This document shows positions 56,558-64,000 of a stretch of DNA of 64,000 bases, one piece after another. The translations under genes and the position numbers were made by a program. Each line of letters starts with the position of its first letter. The stretch's first letter is position 1. Origin of the DNA: Catonia carolina (lineage: Eukaryota > Arthropoda > Insecta > Hemiptera > Achilidae); contig JAQMRL010000006.1 in the NCBI GenBank assembly GCA_035578175.1, positions 55,035,001 to 55,099,000 of the forward strand, written 5' to 3'. The notes beneath the pieces are model-generated. The model saw only the letters and a program-made list of their open reading frames with translations. It had not been told where the DNA came from and made no database searches.

Positions 56558-57453
56558 CGAGGCGTGTTTTTAAAGTAAGTACGTTTCAAAATAAAAAGAA
56601 AACAAGTAGACTTTTCTTAATAATTTTATTTTTACATGAAAACCTGTATTTTTATCTACTTTTCTATATAATTCCCACCAATTTTAAGGCACTTATTGTA
56701 TTGTACAACCAGCTTTTGAATACCATCCTCGTAGAAATCTGCCGTCTAATTAGACGACCACTGTAACACGGTTGTTTTGTCATCATAATTGTTGTGGCGC
56801 TGACCACCCAGATGAATTTTCAAATGCAGGAACACATGGTAGTCCTTGGTTGCTAGATCGGGGCTGTACAGAGGGTGATAAAGTTGTTTCTGACCAAATG
56901 ATTCGATCAGTTGGTGAGTTTGATTGGCCATGTGTGGACGGGCATTATCATGTAGCAAAACTATTCCCTTACTCAGCATGCCACGTCTTTTGTTTCAAAT
57001 TGCACGACACAGTTTTCTTAAGGTCTCACAATAAGTCGTAGAATTTATTGTCACCATGAGGCAAAAAATCGACAAGCAACACGCCCTTCCTGTCCCAAAA
57101 ACCATACACATGATTTTCCGGGCTGAAATTGTTTCCTTGAATTTCACTTTCTTGGATGATGTTGAATTCGCCATTCCGTGGATTGCTGCTTTGATTCGCT
57201 CATGTTTTCTCTATTCACTTCACTGATTTGATGATGGTTTTCAGCTGCTTTCATGTATTTAGCTAAAAAGAATCACAATTTCATAGCCGGTGGGATTCTC
57301 ATTCAGAGGAGATATTTTAAATACTCTCAAAAAACGTAAACAGTTGAATGGTTCTGTGGCTTGCCAATAGATAGCGGCACACAGCGTGCATGCGCCAAAT
57401 ACCGATTGCAGCGGTGGAATTTCGAAACTGTACTTACTTTAAAAATACGTTCG
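56558..57453 (-). mobile_element. mariner element, decayed, in ASPP intron
   Basis: 896 bp after TA (56556-56557), with inverted ends cgaggcgtgtttttaaagta and its counterpart at 57430-57453. The minus strand between about 57190 and 56640 reads KIMCMVF, YCETLRKLCRAI and GIVLLHDNARPHMANQTHQL, then SPDLATKDYHVFLHLK; the second and third catalytic Asp are 34 residues apart (D34D). The first Asp region and most of the N-terminus are deleted, and there are frameshifts. Confidence 0.82.
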
Positions 57454-57789
57454 TGAGTTCTGTATAGTGCTTTTAAATTATATACAGTAGGACCACAATT
57501 ACCTTGAATGTATGTGAATTGAGTCTAGGTAGGAAAATTTTAATATTATGGATGTTATTGTAGTTTTTGTGTTATTGTAGTTTAAAGTGAACCTTTACAT
57601 GTCCATTTTCCTTTCTGTAACATACCATAGTTTGATTCAGAATGCATGGCACCATGTGACATAAAGCATCAGTGTTACCTACTAGAGTGTAGAAACTTCA
57701 TTGTATGTATCATATGGAATGAACAAAATTAAACTAGAGATACAATCGAGTCTGAGGGACAGTCAAAATATATAAATGGGATTTTTTTT

Positions 57790-58500
57790 TTAAACAAGTT
57801 TTCTAAGAATGATAGAATTTGAAAACAGTTTTTTTATTTTTCTACATAGCTCCATTGTACCGTAACATGTTTTCCCCAATGTTTTTGAAGTTTCTTGATT
57901 TTGTCGTCATCCTAAAAAAGTTTAAGGTTGAGTCTTTAACCAAGCGCACAAAGAGTTCAACCTCTCCATCGCTATTGAACTTTTGGTCTCCTAAAGCTTT
58001 CTTTAGTGGTTCAAATTCAAACATTGTAATCGCACAGTGATAAATCTGGGGTGTATGGTGGATGTTCTTTCCAGTGAATTTCTTCCAGTTTGGTCCGAGT
58101 TGTGTGTGTTGTATGAGACTTTGGATTACCATGAAAGGCGATGACACTTCTGATTGGGAAACGCCGTCTTTTGCTTCGATGTTTGAGAAGCGTAGTTTCT
58201 CACTGATTTTTGAATGTGCATTCCCATGACGTAGACGTACTGAAGAAGCAATTTAGTCAACAGTAAGGCGCTGATCGCATTTTCCAAATGCTCCCTAATC
58301 ACACGATGTTTTCTTCTGTGATGGAAGTTCAAGGATGCTGATCATGACCTGATTTTCCACCATTGCCCACCTTTCAAAAAAATTTTGTGCCACTCATAAA
58401 CCCACTGAATACAAAAATCTTTTGAATGTATTGAAGAAATGTATGTAAGACAGAAAACGGACATTACTTTTTTAACTACCCTTGTATCTTGGATGAATGT
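57790..58500 (-). mobile_element. Second mariner-type relic, internally deleted
   Basis: Minus strand: about 58330-58200 reads TEENIV followed by sequence like a mariner linker, and about 58080-57845 reads EHPPYTPDLSLCDY (frame-shifted), PLKKALGDQKFNSDGEVELF and KNIGENMLRYNG. The block between (first and second catalytic Asp) is deleted. It differs from the copy at 56558, so it is a separate lineage. The right end contains aaacggacattactttttt, a mariner-like terminal repeat. Confidence 0.75.
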
Positions 58501-58509
58501 GGGTTGGAT

Positions 58510-59205
58510 AATCGTGGTCCAATTGTAATTTGACTTTGAAGTTGTGTGGAATAAAAAAATTATTTTAGGGTTTTATGGATTGAAAACTATCATGGTGATC
58601 TTTAACAGTAAAGTAGAAATGACTATTCATGAACAACCTTGTAAAATTTATGTTTTCTTGCTTCTTAATGGTTTTTTGTAATAATGTAAAAGTGTTGAAT
58701 CCATTTTAAATATTTTTTAGAACTGTTGAAGCTGTTTTTACTTCTGAACATTTTTTTGCAAATTCCAAATGGTTGCCATGAATCGGCATTTCTATTTGAT
58801 TAAAGTATTGTAATAATATCAACATCTAAGGTTCTGGTTCTAGTATTTAAACAAATGCTAAGTGATTTGTTCTTATATGTTGAATTGTTTGTTAAACATG
58901 TGTTGTCTGACAAATGAAATTGTTAAATTATTATAAAATTGTAAAAAAATGTGATTAGGTTTAAAATTAATTTTTGTTTACGGAGAACCATTACCAATTT
59001 TTTTAAATTGATTTCCACTTAATGTTTTGTATAAAATTTGATATTTTTCTTTACTGCACATGGGTTTATTGGTTTCTTTTTGTGAATTGGGTGCACTGGT
59101 GCAAAATTAGAAAAAAAAGTTAAGTGGTGTGACAGTGTTATGTAAAAATATTTGAATTATCATAATTTATTTACATGATGATTAATAATTTACTTACATT
59201 TACAT
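58510..59205. other. ASPP intron, no recognised element
   Basis: T-rich sequence; nothing recognised. Confidence 0.45.
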
Positions 59206-59206
59206 T

Positions 59207-59543
59207 TGTTGTTGTTTAGGTCTACAGCCGAAAGGCTGGTTTGAACCTCTAGAGGTTTTACTAAGTAAAAACGAGGAGTGAGGTGGTGTACTTTTGCCTT
59301 CCTCACTGAGTTGAAAGAGTATGCTTATCAGCATGCCAGGCTCTCCGGAAAGCACGTACTTTCCACCCTACAAATGACACCTTCACTTGATTCACCAGAG
59401 GGTTTGATAGTATAGTAAAATTTATTACTATCAGAGAAGATAACTTGTTTAGTGTCTTTTACACCTCTACCTCTTGTGTTCTTAAATAGTTCATTCAAAT
59501 AATTGGTTGACTATGTAATAAGAAACAGAACTATTTTTTGTTG
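59207..59543 (-). repeat. S4 SINE-like element
   Basis: Minus copy from the tail complement (tttgttgttgtttaggtc) to aagaaacagaactattttt; the last ~60 bases of the head are missing. Confidence 0.8.
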
Positions 59544-59856
59544 ATATTTACATTACTTTATTGTAAAATGGATTTAAAATAAGCATGTCATGGGAATTGT
59601 TTTTTCTTTCCCATTATAACCATTTAAAGTAACTTCATACATCTACTGGAAGCTTTCTTCCTTTCATCTGTCCATCTGTTGCTTTTTTCTTTTGTCTTTC
59701 ATGTAAGCCCTTGAAATTGGTAATCAATATATGAACTTAAGCCTCTTAATTATGTCAATCTTTTTCTTCAAATTTTCCATTGTAACTTGTAGTTCCCTCA
59801 TATTGTTTTTGATATCTGTAATCCATTTTATTTTGCCTTTTACGACTTTGTAATTT

Positions 59857-60008
59857 GCCGCCCGCATTGGCGTAGTTGGTAATGTGCTCGCCTCTCATCA
59901 TGCGGCCTTGAGTTCAAATCCCATTCAGGCATGGCAATTGTCATATGTTACAATAAATCATTTCATCCTTCACCGTCTGCATTTACAGTAAATTGGACTT
60001 TAAAAAAA
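59857..60008 (+). repeat. S2 tRNA-derived SINE
   Basis: Head gccgcccgcattggcgtagt, degenerate B box gagttcaaatccc at 59910-59922, short body ending ggactttaaaaaaaaac. Confidence 0.75.
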
Positions 60009-60338
60009 AACTTTGTAATTTCCTATTGTTTTTGACGATTCTGTTTTCTGGTGTCGTAATAGATCGTAATAGATGTCCAAGGAATGTGATAAATTTTAAT
60101 CATGCTTGTTACTGGTTCTGTTTCCTTGTAAACTGTTTTGTCAGAAACTTAATGTCTATTTTAATTTTAATTGTGATTTTGTATGGTTTTTGTTTGTTTC
60201 TTTATTGGTTGATTGTTTTTGTGTTTTATATTGTGTAATTGTATTGTTTATCATTCCTTCAAGTCATGTAAAATTATATGATAGTGAATTTTAAATTGAT
60301 TTAATTAATTTTTTCAATTTTCTTTATTTAATTTTTAG

Positions 60339-60611
60339 AAACCCGTGAGCAGTGTAGCGCCTACATCAGTACAACAACAGCAACAGTTACTATTTAATCA
60401 AAGTCATAATTCTGTATCAAATAAACTATCATCACCACAGTTATCATCAGCGATAACAGTTACAACTACAACTCCATCATCTTCATCATCGGCTACATCA
60501 TTATCGCAGTCATGTACCACTCAAATGCAAGATCTGTCTTCACCAATTTATCAAACATCATCTACAAAAATTCATCCCGTACAGCCACAAGTTCTGACAT
60601 CTTCTACTCAT
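60339..60611 (+). CDS. ASPP: ASPP coding exon f (Gln/Ser/Thr-rich)
   Basis: A 273-base exon (91 codons, phase 0 both sides). The acceptor is atttttag|AAACCC and the donor is CTCAT|gtaatt, a weaker donor than the others. The peptide begins KPVSSVAPTSVQQQQQLLFN and ends KIHPVQPQVLTSSTH. A KIHPV motif also occurs in vertebrate ASPP2 (SKIHPVGP), which supports the family assignment of this otherwise low-complexity exon. The frame stays open past the donor for about nine codons, so the exact 3' boundary rests on the phase match with exon g. Confidence 0.78.
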
Positions 60612-60684
60612 GTAATTTGTTATTTCAGCATATTATAATTTATTTAAGTTATTGGTTAGCATCTAGCAGCAGAATCCGTATTAA

Positions 60685-61679
60685 CCCTTACGACATGGAC
60701 CGTTTCTCGTAAAACAGAAGAATCGCAAAAATCAAAACGCGCTCTCAAAACAACTGTTTTATCTAATGTTACTACTGATGAAAAATTCTGAAAAAATTAC
60801 ACTTTATTCATATAATACATACGCGCCTTTTGAATATAATTACAACAATATCGCTTGATAAGTCTTTGCATTTAGGCAAGCAAAATTTTCAACCGCAAAA
60901 TTTTTTGCGTTTACTTTATATTTTTTACTATAACGGGCTTAAATTTCAGTTAAATAAAAAAATTTATAAAACATTGTTTGTAGACAAGAGTTTACTGGAA
61001 TAAATGTTATTTTTTATTAAAATTTCTGTAAATATTTGACGAAGTTACAAATGTTCAACATGACTCCATTTTCACATCCACAGGGAAGCATGAAGGGATG
61101 GTATTTTACATTCTTTACGATGATATTACAGAGCCACTATTATATTTAGGTTAGGCCTACAGGTGTAAGCAAAGCAATGTAGAAAATTCTCTTCCCTACA
61201 ACCTCGTGTTTTGAAAAATTCTGTAGGTGCGGTTAGAAGGAAGCCGTTACACGTCCTTTGCAATCCGGCAAAGTGTCGAATTTTTTTACCTCTGTGATGG
61301 TAAACCCCATCCTGAAAAGTAAAGTGGACTCGTCTTCCCTTTTCAAGGGCAAACGCCGTAACAGAATCGTCATAGCTTCAACATAAACTAAAGAATACGC
61401 CTGTACGTTGACTTAGACACGACCTACACGGATTTCCATTCAAAACAAACAATTGCCAAACTATCAATGCTATCTACACACTATAGAGGGAATAAAAATT
61501 TTCCCTGGTATGATATTCTATTTCTGTAAACTTTATTAGATGCGTTAACGAATTCCTTACTAGAAAAGAACAATATTTACCGGTTTCCGACTTAAACTAA
61601 CCTTGCAGAAGCACGTTTTATCGCCCCAACCACAATCCATTCAGCATAATCTAAAATTGGATTACCAGTGTGAACAGGG
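60685..61679. mobile_element. Possible piggyBac-like TTAA element
   Basis: 995 bp between TTAA (60681-60684) and TTAA (61680-61683), with ends cccttacgacatgg and its weak inverse ccagtgtgaacaggg. The interior has no open frame. The weak terminal match leaves this uncertain. Confidence 0.4.
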
Positions 61680-61683
61680 TTAA

Positions 61684-62498
61684 TGTATTGTTTTTATTTG
61701 GTATTTATAAAAATCTTTTTATATTTGCCTTTTACTGCTTCTTATACTTCGGTTTTAATAGATTCAACATCAGTAGTTTGTAAGCCCGGCTTTTTCACAC
61801 CGTTTTCATGTTACGAAAAATAGTTTAGTCAGTTTGAGCTTTGAAAATTACCTTTTCATTTACAGTACCAAATTTTTAAGGTATTTATTCCCATACCTTA
61901 TTTTTAACCATGACATATGATGATTTTTTTATTCATTCATAATTTCTGGGTATTTTCGTATAATTTAAAAGAATCACAATTTAGTCACTGATAAAATTAT
62001 CCTCATAACTGAACATATGGAAACCTTTATTTAGAATTTAATAGTATGTAATGAACGCCAAATATCTTTCAATATGCATAAAAAATAAAGGGAAAAATTA
62101 AAACCTGACATTTTACCATACAACTTAATTCTTGTGTGAATTTTTTTGTAAATTTACAAATTTTGGTTTTGAAATTCAGTTTATGTTTACTGTTATATTG
62201 ATATGTATAGTCATGGGACGGCACAGTAAAATAGGTGAGCTAGCATACCCCACTCCGCACACTTGAGTGAACGGCACAGAGCGTGCCGTACAATTGAATG
62301 ATGAGACGGGGTGAACTATGAGAGTGAGCTAGTAGATTGTAATACGTACAGCACTGAGCTGAGCTATGCGAATAAACAGACAGAGAATCGAGCCGAGGGT
62401 GACTTTCGCTCACTCCTTCACACACAGCACGTTGTGTTTGCGTGTGCATCAACCTGAACGTTCATGGATCCCTTTCCACAAACAAATTTTTGTCATGT
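61684..62498. other. ASPP intron, mostly unrecognised
   Basis: 62234-62450 is less AT-rich, with GAGCTA/GTGAGC-type motifs. GGTGAGCTA at 62233-62241 has an inverse (TAGCTCACC) at about 63180-63188; a low-confidence hint of an element spanning this part of the intron. Confidence 0.3.
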
Positions 62499-62509
62499 GT
62501 CTTATCTTT

Positions 62510-62852
62510 CCCCTCCTGGGGAGTACGAGACCTTGTCGTTGGTGGAGGGGCTAGCGTGTTCCTATGACCCTGCGAGCTATGCCGGCGGTAGTGTAACTAC
62601 TGGTAGGGCCACCCAAGCCGGACAGGTCAATGGGTAGGAGCCAGGCTAAGAAGTACTCCAACCCAGCGTGTTGGGCTAATCTCTCACACATTGGTTAAAA
62701 ACGGATTCAAAGCACAACACAAAGCCTCGGAACAGGACTGGATAATCGGAATAATAAACGGATGATGGACCGAGGTATCTGGAGAGGATGGATCGAGGCA
62801 ATGGCACACCCTACGCTGAGAGGCAGAAGGGGCAGATAAAGAAGAAGAAGAA
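62510..62852 (+). mobile_element. Short retroposon with 11-bp target duplication
   Basis: 343 bp flanked by GTCTTATCTTT (62499-62509 and 62853-62863). The 5' part contains gagctatgccggcggtagtg and tagggccacccaagccggac, a phrase I know from 5' regions of several animal non-LTR elements. The 3' part ends (GAA)n. 5' and 3' ends are present without a polymerase, so it looks like an internally deleted non-autonomous LINE derivative. Its GC content is well above the surroundings. Confidence 0.65.
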
Positions 62853-62863
62853 GTCTTATCTTT

Positions 62864-63357
62864 GTTTTGTACGCACGTGGTAAAATAGTTACAGTACAGT
62901 ACAATGGTATTTTACAACCACTTGTCTTAGGGTTGTTGTAGTACAGTATGAAAGAATAATGTTGCTCTCTCCACACCCGTCTCCTGCACCCTTATAAACA
63001 GACGCAGTTTGATATGAAATGCATACTTTCCATGCGACGTTTAGGTAGCCCTTTGCTATGATGCAACTAAAGAAAATTGGTTTAGTCGTGGAGGGGATGT
63101 ACAAGTCAGCTCTGTGCGGAGAGCGTGCTGCGTGGGGAGAAATGCTGGTGTGCTGGTCGTTCAAAATAAAAGAGTTGGTAGCTCACCGCTCAGTTAAAAG
63201 AACTAGCTCTTTTGTGCGACTCGCTCATGAGCGTCACATCATCGTCGTGTTAAAAATTCCCTTTGTATTTGAAAAACTGCAGAGGGGAATTGTTTGTTAA
63301 ATTCATTAATTAGTGATTATTTTAACCACTCAAATTATCCATTATTATTTGTTTCAG
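62864..63357. other. ASPP intron before exon g
   Basis: Unrecognised. No convincing extra exon seen; the polypyrimidine tract and ttgtttcag acceptor of exon g end it. Confidence 0.4.
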
Positions 63358-63695
63358 GGTATTTTAAGAGAACAAAAAGGTGGGGAATCTTCATCATCAC
63401 CTCAAGGTAGTTGTTCACCGTTAAGTAGTCCTGATTCACCTGGTACACCTAAACCAGCCCTACCACCAAAACCAGCGGTTCCAATAAAACCGACACCACC
63501 TCCTCCACCAAGACAGACAACTCATTGGCCACCTGAATCTTCAACGGAGAAAGATGGTTTGTCATCGTCAGGTTCAATATTACAACAGCAACAGGAAAGT
63601 AAGAAATCATGGCCTCCACCAGCAGTTGATATATCTGCAGATGCTGTTGATTCTGCTCTTAATGTGTTAAGGGGAGCTGTATCATTATCAACAAG
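63358..63695 (+). CDS. ASPP: ASPP coding exon g (proline-rich region)
   Basis: Last exon visible, 338 bases. The acceptor is ttgtttcag|GGTATT and the donor is CAACAAG|gtttgt, leaving two bases of a codon. The peptide goes from GILREQKGGESSSSPQG through a proline-rich stretch (PKPALPPKPAVPIKPTPPPP) to SWPPPAVDISADAVDSALN and VLRGAVSLSTR. A proline-rich segment just before the ankyrin repeats is the expected ASPP layout and carries potential SH3 ligands. The ankyrin and SH3 exons, and the PP1-binding motif expected near them, lie beyond 64000. An S4 SINE tail cluster starts about 40 bases after the donor. Confidence 0.87.
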
Positions 63696-63734
63696 GTTTG
63701 TTTTAATTTAATCTCATCTACTTGCTACTGTAAG

Positions 63735-64000
63735 TTGTGTTGTTCAGGTCATTAGGCTGGTTTGAACCTCTAGAGGTTTTATTTGTGTTGTTGTTGTTGT
63801 TGTTGTTTAGGTCATCAGCCAAAAGGCTGGTTTGAACCTCTAGAGGTTTTACTTGTGTTGTTGTTGTTGTTGTTTAGGTCATCAGCCAAAAGGCTGGTTT
63901 GAACCTGTAGAGGTTTTACTAAGTAAATCGAGGAGTGACGTGGTTTACCAGTGCCTTCCTCACTGAGTGGAAAATTAAACTTCTCAGCATGCCAGGCCCT
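63735..64000 (-). repeat. S4 element with triplicated tail, cut by window edge
   Basis: Three successive S4 3' ends in minus orientation (63735-63783, 63784-63853, 63854-64000), each with a (TTG)n tract, gtcatcagccaaaaggctgg (shortened in the first) and tttgaacctctagaggtttt. Only the third continues into the S4 body. Confidence 0.85.

Noticed and set aside
59993..60294. Phe/Leu/Val-rich frames as a membrane protein
   Set aside because: T-rich intron sequence just before ASPP exon f; the hydrophobicity follows from base composition.
62366..62554. Open frames around 62240-62554
   Set aside because: Overlap on both strands, no motif, and cross into the retroposon at 62510.

Overview
This window is AT-rich animal nuclear DNA, most likely from an insect with a large, repeat-swollen genome. 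The reasons are one intron-rich animal gene with GT-AG splicing, many mariner-type transposons, tRNA-derived SINEs and several foldback elements. The order cannot be fixed from sequence alone; a hemipteran is a guess. I see no prokaryotic operon, CRISPR array, rRNA gene or functional tRNA gene.

The only host gene I can support is on the + strand in the right third (42594-63695). Seven consecutive exons with matching phases encode about 771 codons of the middle of an ASPP protein (apoptosis-stimulating of p53 protein; vertebrate PPP1R13B/TP53BP2 and fly ASPP). Two exons carry the conserved coiled coil, four carry a long Gln/Asn/Ser-rich linker and the last carries a proline-rich segment. The N-terminal ubiquitin-like part lies upstream and was not found here. 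The ankyrin repeats and SH3 domain would lie downstream of the window.

The left two thirds (1-42593) and all ASPP introns are dominated by transposable elements, many nested. (1) A roughly 930-990 bp family, here called R1, has a 13-bp terminal/subterminal inverted repeat, a 3' hairpin, a variable GT microsatellite at a fixed internal site and T-tract targets; it looks like a non-autonomous Helentron/DINE-1-type element. (2) There are four SINE or SINE-like families, S1 to S4. S4 is the most numerous, has an (AAC)n tail and is found with two different 5' heads. (3) Several mariner elements (D34D type) and two DUF4817/DDE-type transposons are all decayed. (4) There are LINE fragments, piggyBac-like TTAA elements, Tc1-like TA elements, a hAT- or P-like element with an 8-bp target duplication, and several long palindromes.

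The most interesting structural theme is that three separate transposon copies (24571-25409, 43206-44117, 12275-14153) appear to have one terminus replaced by an inverted copy of the other. In addition, a 1.26-kb near-perfect palindrome sits in an ASPP intron, and an 84-bp minisatellite (18404-20850) has a minus strand that partly reads as a 28-residue repeat. No obviously new biochemical system is visible; the novelty is in repeat architecture.
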